Origin: Gammaproteobacteria bacterium
Lineage (GTDB): Bacteria > Pseudomonadota > Gammaproteobacteria > Steroidobacterales > Foliamicaceae
Direction of reading: 5' to 3'
Assembly: GCA_011523505.1 (NCBI GenBank)
Contig: WTGP01000026.1
Coordinates: 1 to 64,000, forward strand
DNA length: 64,000 nt
In this document: piece by piece, positions 37,120 through 51,930 of the stretch
Numbering within the stretch: the first letter of the stretch is position 1
How the letters are laid out: every line of letters starts with the position of its first letter
Made by a program: the position numbers and the translations under genes
The notes under the pieces: generated by a model
Database searches by the model: none
The model's input: only the letters and a program-made list of their open reading frames with translations
What the model was told of the DNA's origin: nothing

Positions 37120-38247
37120 ATGGCTGAGCGGGACTACTACGAGGTTCTCGGCGTGGACCGCAACGCGTCGGAAGCGGATGTCAAGAAGGCATTCCGGCGC
37201 CTGGCCATGCGCTATCACCCGGACCGCAATCCCGACCAGGGCGAGGAAGCCGCCAATCGCTTCAAGGAGGCCAAGCGCGCCTACGAGGTCCTGAGCGACG
37301 AGCAGAAGCGCGCCGCATACGATCAGTTCGGCCATGCCGGCGTCGAAGCGGGCGCCGGCTCCGGCGCGGGAGCAGACCCTTTCAACACGATCTTCGGCGA
37401 CATCTTCGGCGAAGTGTTCGGCGGCAGGCGCGGCGGCGGGCGCCAGTCCCGCCGTGGCGCCAACCTGCGCTACCGGCTTGACCTGGAATTTACCCAGGCC
37501 ATATTCGGCGCCGATATGCGGATCACCATTCCGCGCACGGTGGCCTGTTCCACCTGTTCCGGCTCCGGAGCCCGGCCCGGGACGGGATTGAGCACCTGCG
37601 GGCGCTGCGGAGGCACGGGGCAGACCCAGGTGCGGCAGGGAATCTTTTCCATCCGGCAGACCTGCGGCGCGTGCGGCGGCGAGGGGCGCGTCGTGTCCGA
37701 TCCCTGCGGGGATTGCTCCGGCAACGGCGCGGTCCGCAAGAGCGAGGAGATTTCGCTCAAGGTGCCGCCGGGCGTGGACACGGGCGACCGTTCCCGCGTG
37801 CGCGGCAAGGGCAATGCCGGAAAACGCGGCGGTCCGGCCGGCGACCTGCTGGTGGAAATGAATGTCCGGCCGCATGCCTTGTTTGAGCGGGACGGGGCCA
37901 ATCTGCACTGCCGCTTTCCATTAAGCTTTACCACCGCTGCCCTGGGTGGAGAGGTGGAAGTGCCGACACTGACCGGAAACGTGAAACTGAAGATTCCCGC
38001 CGGCACCCAATCCGGGCGCACTTTCCGCCTGCGCAATCGCGGCGTCAAACCGGCCCGCGGCGGACGCAAGGGCGACCTCTTCTGCCATATCGAAGTGGAA
38101 ACGCCCGTGGACTTGAACGGCGCGCAAAAGCGGCTGCTCAAGCAGTTTGCCCGGGAGCTTGAGAGCCAGGGCGACCGCCAGCAGCCCCGCCGGGCGCGCT
38201 GGCTCGAATGGGCGCGGGGCAAGGGAAGCGAGCGGCGCGCATCATGA
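37120..38247 (+). CDS. dnaJ: Chaperone DnaJ (Hsp40)
   Basis: A 375-residue type I J-protein. It has a J domain with the HPDRN motif ([12 protein letters not shown]), a Gly/Phe region, four zinc motifs ([32 protein letters not shown]) and the C-terminal substrate domain. It stimulates DnaK ATPase and delivers clients. Its stop overlaps the dapB start (ATGA), so chaperone and lysine biosynthesis genes are translationally coupled, an order seen in other Gammaproteobacteria. Confidence 0.97.
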   Translation: MAERDYYEVLGVDRNASEADVKKAFRRLAMRYHPDRNPDQGEEAANRFKEAKRAYEVLSDEQKRAAYDQFGHAGVEAGAGSGAGADPFNTIFGDIFGEVFGGRRGGGRQSRRGANLRYRLDLEFTQAIFGADMRITIPRTVACSTCSGSGARPGTGLSTCGRCGGTGQTQVRQGIFSIRQTCGACGGEGRVVSDPCGDCSGNGAVRKSEEISLKVPPGVDTGDRSRVRGKGNAGKRGGPAGDLLVEMNVRPHALFERDGANLHCRFPLSFTTAALGGEVEVPTLTGNVKLKIPAGTQSGRTFRLRNRGVKPARGGRKGDLFCHIEVETPVDLNGAQKRLLKQFARELESQGDRQQPRRARWLEWARGKGSERRAS

Positions 38248-39053
38248 AGATCAGCCTGCTGGGAGCCAGCGGCCGCATGGGCCGCGAACTGATGACACGG
38301 GTGGCCGCCGCCGGCGACCTGGAGCTTGCCGGCGCCCTGGCGGCGCCCGACGATGCCTGGATCGGTCAGGACGCCGGGCTGGCCGCAAACCTTCCCGCCG
38401 CCGGCGTCGAGGTTACGGCTTCGCCGGCCGAAAGCATTGCCGGGGCTGATGTGGCGGTCGATTTTTCCTCCTCCTCCGCGACCGCGGAGATCGCGTCGGC
38501 CTGCGCCGAGGCCGGCTGCGCGCTGGTGGAGGGCGTGACCGGAATCGGCGAGGAGGGCCAGGCGGCCCTCGAAAGGGCTGCCGGGCGGATCGCCGTTTTG
38601 CAGGCCAGCAACATGAGCCTGGGCGTGTACGTGCTGAATGAACTGCTCAGGGTAGCGGCCGGGCAGCTCGGTGAGGACTACGATCTCGAAATCGTCGAGA
38701 CCCACCATCGAGGCAAGGCCGACGCTCCGTCGGGCACCGCGCTGCAACTCGGCAGGACGGCCGCCGCGGCGCGCGGACGGGAATTCTCCGACGTTGCCGT
38801 ATTCCAGCGCCACGGGCAGACCGGTGCGCGGGAGAAGGGCTCCATAGGGTTCAGCGCGGTGCGCGGAGGGGGTTATTCCGGCAATCATTCCGTGTTGCTG
38901 GCCGGCAACGAGGAAGTGCTGGAATTGCGGCACCAGAGCCTGAGCCGCGGCGTATTCGCCGCCGGCGCGCTGCGCGCCGCACGCTGGCTTGCCGGACGAC
39001 CGTCCGGACTGTACGATTTGTCCTCCGTAATGGCGGCTTCCGTGACCCGGTGA
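38244..39053 (+). CDS. dapB: 4-hydroxy-tetrahydrodipicolinate reductase
   Basis: A 269-residue NAD(P)H enzyme of the lysine and peptidoglycan diaminopimelate pathway. The Rossmann motif is [13 protein letters not shown]. The active-site stretch is [20 protein letters not shown], with the catalytic HH and Lys, and VFQRHGQTG follows. The start overlaps dnaJ (ATGA) and the end overlaps carA (GTGA). Confidence 0.96.
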   Translation: MKISLLGASGRMGRELMTRVAAAGDLELAGALAAPDDAWIGQDAGLAANLPAAGVEVTASPAESIAGADVAVDFSSSSATAEIASACAEAGCALVEGVTGIGEEGQAALERAAGRIAVLQASNMSLGVYVLNELLRVAAGQLGEDYDLEIVETHHRGKADAPSGTALQLGRTAAAARGREFSDVAVFQRHGQTGAREKGSIGFSAVRGGGYSGNHSVLLAGNEEVLELRHQSLSRGVFAAGALRAARWLAGRPSGLYDLSSVMAASVTR

Positions 39054-40174
39054 AATCTGCGGTGCTAGCCTTGGCGGGCGGGGCCGTGTTCCGTGGCTGG
39101 TCGATCGGCGCCGATGGAGAGACTCAGGGCGAGGTGGTGTTCAACACCGCCATGACCGGCTACCAGGAAATCCTCACCGACCCTTCCTATTGCCGGCAGA
39201 TCGTTACCCTGACCGTGCCCCACGTGGGCAACACCGGCGCCAACCGCGAAGACTACGAGTCCGACCGGGTTTACGCGGCGGGCCTCATCATCCGCGACCT
39301 GCCCGTGGTCGAAAGCAACTGGCGCAAGGACACGCCGTTTACGGACTTTCTGCGCGACGAGGGCACGGTTGCGATCGCCGGGATCGATACCCGGCGGCTG
39401 ACGCGCATCCTGAGGGAAGAGGGCGCGCAGCAGGGCTGCATCCTGACCGGCACGGACCGGTCCGACGAGGCGCTGGCCAGGGCCCGCGCCGCGCCGGGCA
39501 TGGTCGGCATGGACCTGGCCCGCGTCGTGAGCGTCAACTCGGCCTATGAATGGCCGGTGGATGCCGGAGATCCGGAAATTGGCTGGACCGGCGGCGCGCA
39601 AGGTCGGAAGTTCGACCGGATCGTGGCCTACGACTACGGCGTCAAGCGCAACATTCTCCGCTCGCTGGCCCGTCTGGCCCGGCGCGTGACCGTGCTGCCC
39701 GCCGAGGCGCCGGCAAGCGAGGCCCTTTCGCTCAAGCCGGACGGCATTTTCCTGTCAAACGGTCCCGGCGATCCCGAGCCCTGCACCTATGCGATCGAGG
39801 CGGTAAAGGAGATTCTGGACTCGGGCACGCCTGTTCTTGGCATATGTCTCGGGCACCAGATTCTGGGTCTCGCCTGCGGTGCACGCACAATGAAGATGAA
39901 ATTTGGACATCACGGGGCCAATCATCCTATTGTGGACCTCGAAAGCGGAGAGGTGGCCATCAGCAGCCAGAACCACGGCTTTGCCGTGGAAGAAGAAAGC
40001 CTGCCCGATTGCCTGCGGGCCACCCATCGCTCGCTGTTCGACGGAACCCTGCAGGGCCTGGCGCACCGCTCCCGTCCCGCCATCGGCTTCCAGGGCCACC
40101 CCGAGGCCAGCCCGGGCCCCCACGATCTGGGCTACGCCTTCGAACGCTTCGCCGGACTGATCGGGGACTCTTGA
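39050..40174 (+). CDS. carA: Carbamoyl phosphate synthase small subunit
   Basis: A 374-residue glutaminase subunit that supplies ammonia to CarB for arginine and pyrimidine synthesis. The N-terminal domain has [20 protein letters not shown]. The class I amidotransferase domain has [12 protein letters not shown], the nucleophile Cys in [10 protein letters not shown] and the His/Glu of GHPEASPGP. It uses a GTG start that overlaps the dapB stop. carB begins 4 bases later. Confidence 0.97.
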   Translation: MKSAVLALAGGAVFRGWSIGADGETQGEVVFNTAMTGYQEILTDPSYCRQIVTLTVPHVGNTGANREDYESDRVYAAGLIIRDLPVVESNWRKDTPFTDFLRDEGTVAIAGIDTRRLTRILREEGAQQGCILTGTDRSDEALARARAAPGMVGMDLARVVSVNSAYEWPVDAGDPEIGWTGGAQGRKFDRIVAYDYGVKRNILRSLARLARRVTVLPAEAPASEALSLKPDGIFLSNGPGDPEPCTYAIEAVKEILDSGTPVLGICLGHQILGLACGARTMKMKFGHHGANHPIVDLESGEVAISSQNHGFAVEEESLPDCLRATHRSLFDGTLQGLAHRSRPAIGFQGHPEASPGPHDLGYAFERFAGLIGDS

Positions 40175-40178
40175 CCCC

Positions 40179-43396
<3,218 letters not shown>

Positions 43397-43400
<4 letters not shown>

Positions 43401-43873
43401 CCCAGGTTCCCATGACCCCCGCCGGCGAACAGGCGCTGCGCGAGGAATTGAAGCGGCTGAGGAACGAGGACCGTCCGCGCCTGGCGCGCGCCATAGGGGA
43501 GGCCCGCGAGCACGGCGACCTGCGCGAGAACGCCGAGTACCACGCGGCCAAGGAACAGCAGGGGCTGGTCGAGGCCCGCATCCGCGACATCGAAGGCCGC
43601 CTGGCCCACGCCCGGGTCATCGACCTCGACCGTATCCCGCATGACGGACGGGTCGTGTTCGGCGTAACCGTGGAACTTAGCAGTCTCGACGGCGGAAAGC
43701 AGGTCCGCTACCAGATCGTGGGCGAGGACGAAGCGCGGGTGCGGGACGACGCCATATCCTTCGTATCTCCCATGGCCCGTTCATTGATCGGCAAGTACGA
43801 GGGCGACGAGATCACGCTCAATACGCCGGGCGGGGTGCGCCGCTACGAGATCCTGTCCGTCAGTTACGGATAG
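43397..43873 (+). CDS. greA: Transcription elongation factor GreA
   Basis: A 158-residue factor that rescues backtracked RNA polymerase by stimulating transcript cleavage. The N-terminal coiled coil carries the acidic tip in [20 protein letters not shown]. The C-terminal FKBP-like domain includes [20 protein letters not shown]. It overlaps carB by 4 bases, and the carAB-greA order matches related Gammaproteobacteria. Confidence 0.97.
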
Positions 43874-43908
43874 CATCGTGTGAATGGCGAACCGGTGCGC
43901 TGAATGCC

Positions 43909-44490
43909 ATGAAGTCGAACGGCTGGACGGACCATTGGGCAAGACGCGCAAAGTCGGAAGGCTGGCGATCGCGCGCGGTTTACAAGCTTGAGGAACTGGA
44001 CCGGAGAAGCCGTCTGTTCCGCCCGGGGGACCGGGTCGTGGACCTGGGGGCGGCGCCGGGAAGCTGGAGCCAGTATGCCGAGCGCAGAATCGGCCCGAAG
44101 GGACAGGTCGTGGCCGTTGATATCGAACCGATGGAATCGCTGGGAAATATCGTGGTGCTGCAGGGCGACATTACCGCGGAGCAAACGCTGAGTCGGCTGG
44201 ACGAGGTCCTGCAAGGCCCCGCGGATGCGGTCATCTCGGACCTGGCGCCCAGACTCAGCGGGAACCGAGACCGGGACCAGGCCGTGTCCCTGGAGCTGGC
44301 GGAAATCGCTCTGGTGACGGCCCTGGCTTTGCTGCGTCCCGGCGGAGTGTTCGTAACCAAGCTCTTCCAGGGCTCCGGCTTCGAGGAATTTCTGGCCGAA
44401 GCGCGCGCAGGCCTTGAGAAAGTGCAGTTGCGGACTCCGGCCGCTTCGAGGAAGGCCAGCCGCGAAACCTACCTGGTGGGCCGGGCATGA
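43909..44490 (+). CDS. rlmE: 23S rRNA (uridine2552-2'-O)-methyltransferase RlmE
   Basis: A 193-residue SAM-dependent methyltransferase (FtsJ/RrmJ). Evidence is the N-terminal WTDHWARRAKSEGWRSRAVYKL, the SAM motif VDLGAAPGSWSQYA, VISDLAPRLSGNRDRDQA and FVTKLFQGSGFEEF, which carry the family K-D-K-E catalytic residues. In E. coli rlmE is next to ftsH; here an MBL-fold gene and a peroxiredoxin gene lie between them. It ends in an ATGA overlap with the MBL gene. Confidence 0.95.
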   Translation: MKSNGWTDHWARRAKSEGWRSRAVYKLEELDRRSRLFRPGDRVVDLGAAPGSWSQYAERRIGPKGQVVAVDIEPMESLGNIVVLQGDITAEQTLSRLDEVLQGPADAVISDLAPRLSGNRDRDQAVSLELAEIALVTALALLRPGGVFVTKLFQGSGFEEFLAEARAGLEKVQLRTPAASRKASRETYLVGRA

Positions 44491-45356
44491 AACCGCAGGT
44501 CGAAGGATTCTGGGACCCTGTGACCCACTCCGTTACCTATGTGGTCAGCGATCCCGCCACTGGCCGCGCCGCGCTCATCGACCCCGTGCTCGGCTACCGT
44601 CCGGCTTCGGGCAGGACCGATTACGGCCACGTCGATCAGGCCATGGCGGCCGTGCAAGGGAGCGGGCTGACGCTCGACTGGATCATTGAAACGCATGTGC
44701 ATGCGGACCATCTGAGCGCGGCGCAGTACGTACAGGACCGGCTGGGAGGGCGCCTGGCGATATCCAGCGGCGTCGTCCAGGTGCAGCGGCACTTTGCCGG
44801 CGTCTTCAATTCCGGCGATGGTTTCGCTGCCGACGGGTCCGACTTCGACCACCTTTTCTCCGACGGAGAGCGTTTCGCGCTTGGCGGGATCGAGGCCTGG
44901 GTCCTGCATACGCCGGGACACACGTCGGCTTGCGCCTGTTACGTTATCGGCGACACCGTCTTCGTGGGCGACACGCTGCTGATGCCGGATACGGGCTGCG
45001 GGCGGTGCGATTTCCCGGGCGGCTCGGCGGCCGTCCTGTTCGACTCCCTGCAGCGCGTTCTGGCGCTCGATCCCGCGACGAGGGTGTTCGTGGGTCACGA
45101 CAGCGGCGCATCGGGCAAGCGCGCGGTCGCCTGGGAGACGACGGTGGCCGAGCAGCGCAGCGACAATATCTATTGCGGCCACGGCGTCTCGCGCAGCGAG
45201 TTCATTGCCCGCCGCGAATCGCGCGACGCGGAGCTCTCGACCCCCCGGCTCATGCTTCCGGCCATGCAGGTCAATATTCGGGCCGGCCGCCTGCCGGCGC
45301 CGGAATCCAACGGCAGCCGCTACTTGAAGATTCCGTTGAATGTCCTCAAATCATAG
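44487..45356 (+). CDS. MBL-fold hydrolase, persulfide dioxygenase-like (Blh/ETHE1 type)
   Basis: A 289-residue metallo-beta-lactamase-fold protein with the intact metal motif THVHADH, then HTPGHTSACACYVIGD and DTLLMPDTGCGRCDFPGGSA and a final FVGHDSG. This combination is typical of the ETHE1/Blh group of non-haem iron persulfide dioxygenases, so sulfide or persulfide detoxification is the likely role. There is no fused rhodanese domain. It is coupled to rlmE by an ATGA overlap. Confidence 0.88.
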   Translation: MKPQVEGFWDPVTHSVTYVVSDPATGRAALIDPVLGYRPASGRTDYGHVDQAMAAVQGSGLTLDWIIETHVHADHLSAAQYVQDRLGGRLAISSGVVQVQRHFAGVFNSGDGFAADGSDFDHLFSDGERFALGGIEAWVLHTPGHTSACACYVIGDTVFVGDTLLMPDTGCGRCDFPGGSAAVLFDSLQRVLALDPATRVFVGHDSGASGKRAVAWETTVAEQRSDNIYCGHGVSRSEFIARRESRDAELSTPRLMLPAMQVNIRAGRLPAPESNGSRYLKIPLNVLKS

Positions 45357-45396
45357 GGTGTCGACATTCCACGCCGGCGATTACAAATACCCGCTT

Positions 45397-45405
45397 TGGT
45401 ACAAT
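45397..45405 (+). promoter_or_regulatory. Extended -10 promoter of the peroxiredoxin gene
   Basis: TGGTACAAT is an extended -10 element (TGnTACAAT) 57 bases before the ATG, with no clear -35. The wider string TTTGGTACAATT recurs before rpsP at about 58002. A strong GGAGAGG ribosome site follows at 45451. Confidence 0.5.
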
Positions 45406-45461
45406 TTCGGAACTGATCCGCATCGGAATGCAGCGGTCCCAACGAATTATGGAGAGGCCCC

Positions 45462-46121
45462 ATGAGCTTGAGGATTAACGACATAGCGCCCGACTTCACG
45501 GTCGAGACCACGGAAGGAGAGATCCGGTTCCACGACTGGATCGGCGACGGGTGGGCGATTCTGTTTTCTCATCCGAAGGATTTCACGCCGGTCTGCACAA
45601 CCGAGCTGGGCTACATGGCGGGGCTGATGCCCGAATTCGCAAAGCGCAATGCCCAGGTGATCGGGCTCAGCGTCGATCCGGTGAGCGATCACCGCGAATG
45701 GGTCAAGGACATCGAGGAGACCCAGGGGCACGCGGTCACCTACCCCCTGATCGGCGATTCCGATCTCGCGGTCGCCAAGCTGTATGACATGCTGCCGGCT
45801 TCGGCCGGCGACCAGTCCGCGGGACGGACCGCGGTCGACAATCTCACCGTTCGTTCCGTGTTCATCATCGGGCCGGACAAACGCATCAAGGCCATGCTGA
45901 CCTACCCAATGAGCACCGGGCGCAACTTCGACGAAGTGCTCCGGCTGCTCGATTCCTGTCAGCTCACCGCCGCCCACCAGGTCGCGACTCCGGTGAACTG
46001 GAACTGGGGCGAGGACGTCATCATCGTGCCCGCCGTGTCCAACGAGCAGGCCAGGGAGAAGTTCCCGGACGGCTGGAAAGCGCCCAAGCCCTATCTGAGG
46101 ATCGTGCCGCAGCCCGAATGA
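45462..46121 (+). CDS. 1-Cys peroxiredoxin (Prx6 type)
   Basis: A 219-residue thiol peroxidase. The catalytic site reads HPKDFTPVCTTELG with the peroxidatic Cys, and IGLSVDPVSDHREWV and the C-terminal ATPVNWNWGEDVIIVP plus KPYLRIVPQ arm identify the Prx6/1-Cys class. A second Cys in LLDSCQLT is not at a classical resolving position. It reduces H2O2 and organic peroxides. It has its own extended -10 promoter and lies between rlmE/MBL and ftsH on the same strand. Confidence 0.95.
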   Translation: MSLRINDIAPDFTVETTEGEIRFHDWIGDGWAILFSHPKDFTPVCTTELGYMAGLMPEFAKRNAQVIGLSVDPVSDHREWVKDIEETQGHAVTYPLIGDSDLAVAKLYDMLPASAGDQSAGRTAVDNLTVRSVFIIGPDKRIKAMLTYPMSTGRNFDEVLRLLDSCQLTAAHQVATPVNWNWGEDVIIVPAVSNEQAREKFPDGWKAPKPYLRIVPQPE

Positions 46122-46225
46122 AACTTGATGCGTATTCATGCGATAAGCGGACGCCGGCCCGCCCCGCTGCGTTTCGCGCGCCGCGGCCCTTCATGTATGG
46201 TTGTATGGCCTGACGGCGCCGGATA

Positions 46226-48151
<1,926 letters not shown>

Positions 48152-48192
48152 CTATCTTTTCAGATATCTAACTATCTTTTCAGATAGTTAGA
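48152..48192. terminator. AT-rich tandem hairpins between convergent ftsH and decarboxylase genes
   Basis: CTATCTTTTCAGATA occurs twice with a 20-base period (48152 and 48172). The second copy lies in a perfect 11-bp stem (48167-48177 with 48182-48192) with a TTTC loop; the first forms a 5-bp stem. The position between two gene ends suggests a bidirectional terminator, but the stem is AT-rich and atypical. Confidence 0.45.
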
Positions 48193-48200
48193 CAACATTA

Positions 48201-49604
48201 TCATATAGATAGCGCGATTTCCTGAATTGTTTTCCAGGCTGAGCGCACGTGCTCGGCCTCGGTGCGGGTCTGGCCGATGGAAAAGCGGATGACCATGCGG
48301 CCGTTCACGGAACCCCGCGTCAGGTACAGGCGGCCGTCGTCGTTGATCGCCTGCAGCAAGCGCTCGTTGAGTTCGTCCAGCGCCGCGCCGCTTACGCCCC
48401 CGGGGGCATAGCGCCAGGTGATCAGCGCGAGGTTGGGGCCGGTAACCAGTTCGAAATCGTCAGCGGCCTCGATTTCCCCGGCGAGCTCCCGGGTCCAGTC
48501 GATGTGCGAGCGGATCTTCTCGCGCAGGCCCTCGGCGCCGAAGGCGCGAATCACGAACCACAGCTTCAATGCGCGGAACCTGCGGCCGAGCGAGATGCCG
48601 AAATCGCGGTACTCGGTGATCTGCTCGTCGCTGGTGTTCTGCAGATAGACGGGGTTGATCGACAGCGAACGCTGCAGCGATTCGGGGTCCTTGAGAAAGT
48701 GCGCCGAGCAGTCGAAGTTGGTGAACATCCACTTGTGCGGATTGAACACGAAGGAGTCGGCGTGCTCGATGCCGTCCAGCAGGCGCCGGTATTCCGGCAG
48801 TATCAGGGCGCTGCCGGCCCAGGCTGCGTCCACATGCAGGTAGATGTTTTCGCGCCGGCATATCTCGCCGATCTCCGCCAGCGGATCCATCGCGCCGGTG
48901 CCGGTCGTGCCCAGGGTGATTACGACGCAGGCCGGGGTCAGTCCCGCCGCCCGGTCGGCCTCGATCGTCTGCGCGAGCGCATCGGGCTTCATTGCCTGGT
49001 GCTGGTCCGTGTCGATGCTGCGGATGCAGTCCAGCGGGAATCCGGCGATCCGGGCGCCCTTGTGGACCGAGGAATTGGCTTCGTCGGAAGTATAGAACGC
49101 AAGCCTGTCGACCACCGTGTTCTCTCTCTCCCGCTCGCGCGCCGCGAGCATCGCGCAAAGCGTTGCTCCGGAAGCCGAGTCCTGGATCACGCCTCGCCAT
49201 TCGTGCGGCAGACCGAGCAACTCCTGCAGCCACTCCATCATGCGGGCTTCCAGTTCGTTGGCGGCTGGAGAGGTTTCCCACAGCATGCACTGGGCCGCCA
49301 TGCCGGCGGTGAGCATCTCCGCCAGCACCGATGGCGGGCTGGAGTTGGCGGGGAAAAACGCGAAGAAGGACGGGTGCTGCCAGTGCGTCATGCCCGGCGG
49401 AATCAACTGCCGGAAGTCCGCCAGGATGCGCTCCATCGGCTCGGGCCGTTCGGGCGCGCTGGAGGGCAGGGCGGCAAGCAGGTCGCCGGGTTGCGCCCGC
49501 GAGCGCACCGGGAATCCTTCCACCTCCTCGAAATAGTCGGCAATCCAGTCCGCTACCTCGTGGGCGTGCCGGCGGAACGCGCCGGTGTCCAGGCTTTCAG
49601 TCAT
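48201..49604 (-). CDS. PLP-dependent group II amino acid decarboxylase
   Basis: A 467-residue enzyme of the aromatic-L-amino-acid decarboxylase family. Visible motifs are HWQHPSFFAFFPANSSPPS (substrate side), VVITLGTTGTGAMDPLAEI, the PLP aspartate in HVDAAWAGSALI and the PLP-binding Lys in FVFNPHKWMFTNFDCS. Such enzymes make tryptamine, tyramine, phenylethylamine or dopamine-like amines; the exact amino acid cannot be assigned. Its start overlaps the end of a 77-residue gene by 8 bases, suggesting co-translation. Confidence 0.92.
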   Translation of the reverse strand: MTESLDTGAFRRHAHEVADWIADYFEEVEGFPVRSRAQPGDLLAALPSSAPERPEPMERILADFRQLIPPGMTHWQHPSFFAFFPANSSPPSVLAEMLTAGMAAQCMLWETSPAANELEARMMEWLQELLGLPHEWRGVIQDSASGATLCAMLAARERERENTVVDRLAFYTSDEANSSVHKGARIAGFPLDCIRSIDTDQHQAMKPDALAQTIEADRAAGLTPACVVITLGTTGTGAMDPLAEIGEICRRENIYLHVDAAWAGSALILPEYRRLLDGIEHADSFVFNPHKWMFTNFDCSAHFLKDPESLQRSLSINPVYLQNTSDEQITEYRDFGISLGRRFRALKLWFVIRAFGAEGLREKIRSHIDWTRELAGEIEAADDFELVTGPNLALITWRYAPGGVSGAALDELNERLLQAINDDGRLYLTRGSVNGRMVIRFSIGQTRTEAEHVRSAWKTIQEIALSI

Positions 49605-49830
49605 CGTCGAACCAGTCGTCGAGCTCCGAGCCTTTCAGTTCCATGATCGCGTGTTCGTTGAACGCGCGATACGCCACCCAGTGGCTGATCCTGTCCTGTA
49701 TCGCGAGGTCCTGTTCGTCGTCCGCCCCTGTCAGGGCCGCGCGGTAGTTCCGAAGCTTGTTGTCGGAATAGTCGTTGCAGCGCTTGAGAAAATCCTCAAC
49801 GATGCGCTTTTTCTCTGCGGCTGTGGCCAT
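49597..49830 (-). CDS. Small conserved-type protein of unknown function
   Basis: A 77-residue, mostly helical, charged protein with no signal or membrane segment. It begins MATAAEKKRIVEDFLKRC and ends GSELDDWFDDD. A strong AAGGAGG ribosome site at the right distance and an 8-base overlap with the decarboxylase start make it a genuine gene. I do not recognise a family; the context suggests a link with the decarboxylase. Confidence 0.72.
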   Translation of the reverse strand: MATAAEKKRIVEDFLKRCNDYSDNKLRNYRAALTGADDEQDLAIQDRISHWVAYRAFNEHAIMELKGSELDDWFDDD

Positions 49831-49889
49831 TCGATCCTCCTTTCCCGGCTGGCCGATATACTACGCCGTGCCCGCAAGCTTGCCAGCCC

Positions 49890-50540
49890 ATGACTGCCTA
49901 TCCCGACCTCGACACCTACCGCCGCAGCCTGTTCGACCACGAGGACAAGCTGCTGGCCGGGATCATGCCCGCAGCGGTCGCGCGCGGCATGCCCGACATC
50001 TCGGTGAACGCCGAAACGGGGCAGGCGCTGAATCTCCTCGCGCGGCTGATCGGCGCGCGCAGGATCCTGGAATTCGGCACCCTGGCCGGCTATTCGGGAA
50101 TCTGGCTGGCGCGCGCGCTGCCCCCGGGCGGCCTGCTGGTGACCAACGAGTTCGAACCGCTGCACGCCGAAGTCGCCGGGGAGAACTTTCGCCGCGCCGG
50201 AGTGGAGGACAAGGTCCGCATCGTACTTGGCAGCGCGCTGGACGTGCGGCCCGAACTGGCCGAGCACGGGCCCTACGACCTGGTGTTCATCGACACGGGC
50301 AAGGAGATTTACTCCGACGCGCTCGATTTCGCCCTTGAGCACACCCGGCCGGGCGGGCTGATCCTGGGCGATAACACCAACTGCTTCGGCCAGGGCCACG
50401 AGGACCTGGCGCCCGATCATCCGGCCTACGGGATCCAGGTCTTCAATCGGCGCATCGCAACCGAAAAAAGGCTGCAATCGATGATCATTCCGGTCGGCTC
50501 CTGGCTTTCCGTATCGCGCGTGCTCGAAAACCCCGAATGA
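49890..50540 (+). CDS. O-methyltransferase, CCoAMT/COMT-like family
   Basis: A 216-residue class I SAM methyltransferase. ILEFGTLAGYSGIWLARALP is the SAM-binding motif, then LLVTNEFEPLHAEVAGENF, YDLVFIDTGKEIYSDALDF with the acidic metal-site residues, and GGLILGDNTNCFGQ. Bacterial relatives methylate small catechol-like or other hydroxyl substrates. It diverges from the small gene and decarboxylase and is coupled by ATGA to the following MBL-fold gene. Confidence 0.9.
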   Translation: MTAYPDLDTYRRSLFDHEDKLLAGIMPAAVARGMPDISVNAETGQALNLLARLIGARRILEFGTLAGYSGIWLARALPPGGLLVTNEFEPLHAEVAGENFRRAGVEDKVRIVLGSALDVRPELAEHGPYDLVFIDTGKEIYSDALDFALEHTRPGGLILGDNTNCFGQGHEDLAPDHPAYGIQVFNRRIATEKRLQSMIIPVGSWLSVSRVLENPE

Positions 50541-51841
50541 CCGCCCTCCGTTGGCGGGGGCGCCTGGCTGGCATGGCCGCCATCCTTGCAGCGCTGGCGT
50601 TTCTTTCCGCCCCGCGCGGCTGGGCCGGGGAAGTGATCGAGGTCGCCGACGGCGTCTACCTGGCGACCGGCTTCGGGCCGTCGAACTCCACCCTGATCGC
50701 CGGCGAAGACGCGGCCATCCTGGTCGACGCGCACCACTCCGGCGCCGCGGCCGAGAGGGCCGCCTCCGCCTATCGGCAACGCGTGGAACTGCCCTTCGCC
50801 GCCGTGATCTACACCCACGGCGACCGGTCTCACGTGGCCGGCGCGGCGGCGTTCACCGGAAGCTACTTCGCCCCCAATGTATACGCGCGTTCCAACTTCA
50901 GGCTCAGGCGCAGCGTGACCGGCGTGGAGGCGCGAAAGCGGCGCCAGCGGCAGAAGGGCCTGCTTCTCGGACAGGAGCAGCGCGCCGTTGCGGCGATCGA
51001 CCCGCTGCCGGCGGAAGAGGATACGGGGGACCGCTACCTGCCTCCCGACAGGCTGTTTTACGGCGACCGCTACCGGCTGCGGATTTCCGGCGTGATGGTG
51101 GAGCTGGTCGCGGCTCCGGGCGAGACCCAGGATCAGCTCTACGTCTGGCTGCCCGAACGCAAGGTGCTGATTACCGGAGGCAATTTCTACCAGGCCTTTC
51201 CCGGCGACCTGGACGGGATCGGCGACCAGGCGGCGGATTTCGAGCAGTGGGCGCGCAGCCTGGACCGGATGCGGGCGGAGAAGGCCGAAGTGCTGATTGC
51301 CGGCCACCTTCAGCCCCTGTTCGGCGCCGCCGCGATCGACCGGGCGCTGGCCGACTATGCCGCGGCGCTTCGTTTTGTCCTGGACGAGACCCTGCGGGGC
51401 ATCGACGCAGGCCTGGACCCCGGGGAACTGGCCGCTGCAATCCGCCTGCCCCCGAATCTGGCCTCCAGCCCGGTCCTGGCGCAGTCGCACGGCACCCTGG
51501 GCTGGGCCGTACGCTCCGTCTATGCGCGCCATATGGGTTGGTTCGACGGCAAGCCCGGGAGCCTGGCGCCGCTCGCGCCGCGCACGCTGGCCTGGCGATT
51601 GCACGAACTGGCTGCCGGCGGCATCTCGCTGGACGAGGCGCTGGACAACGCGCTGCTGCTGAGGGATTACCGCTGGGCGGCCTATCTCGCGGACCAGTTG
51701 ATGCTGATCGAGCCCCTGGAAGCGCGTCACGTCGAGCGCAAGGCCAGTGCGCTTGAGGGCATGGCCCGGGACCTGGAGAACCCGCAGGCGCGCAACTACC
51801 TGCTGTCCGCCGCCAAAGAACTGCGCCTCAACGGCCCCTAA
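50537..51841 (+). CDS. Exported MBL-fold protein related to alkyl sulfatases, with altered metal motif
   Basis: A 434-residue protein with a signal peptide (MAAILAALAFLSAPRGWAG), an MBL domain (VYLATGFGPSNSTLIAGEDA, AVIYTHGDRSHVAGAAAF, AAPGETQDQLYVWLPERKV, VLIAGHLQPLFG) and a helical C-terminal region like the dimerisation domain of SdsA1-type alkyl sulfatases. The canonical HxHxDH site reads HGDRSH, so two of the four positions are changed, and the later acidic ligand position reads GGN instead of AEN. It may be non-catalytic or use a different metal site. It follows the O-methyltransferase gene with an ATGA overlap. Confidence 0.8.
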   Translation: MTALRWRGRLAGMAAILAALAFLSAPRGWAGEVIEVADGVYLATGFGPSNSTLIAGEDAAILVDAHHSGAAAERAASAYRQRVELPFAAVIYTHGDRSHVAGAAAFTGSYFAPNVYARSNFRLRRSVTGVEARKRRQRQKGLLLGQEQRAVAAIDPLPAEEDTGDRYLPPDRLFYGDRYRLRISGVMVELVAAPGETQDQLYVWLPERKVLITGGNFYQAFPGDLDGIGDQAADFEQWARSLDRMRAEKAEVLIAGHLQPLFGAAAIDRALADYAAALRFVLDETLRGIDAGLDPGELAAAIRLPPNLASSPVLAQSHGTLGWAVRSVYARHMGWFDGKPGSLAPLAPRTLAWRLHELAAGGISLDEALDNALLLRDYRWAAYLADQLMLIEPLEARHVERKASALEGMARDLENPQARNYLLSAAKELRLNGP

Positions 51842-51930
51842 CAGCTAAAGGCGAGGGAGGCACATAACGGCTACGGTGGCAGAGTATTCTTGGGGCGCTA
51901 AACTTGAAGGTTCCTCTATAGAGTACGAAG

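Noticed and set aside
46124-46142. Possible sigma-32 promoter before ftsH (CTTGAT)
   Set aside because: No CCCCAT-like element occurs at the required 11-15 base spacing.
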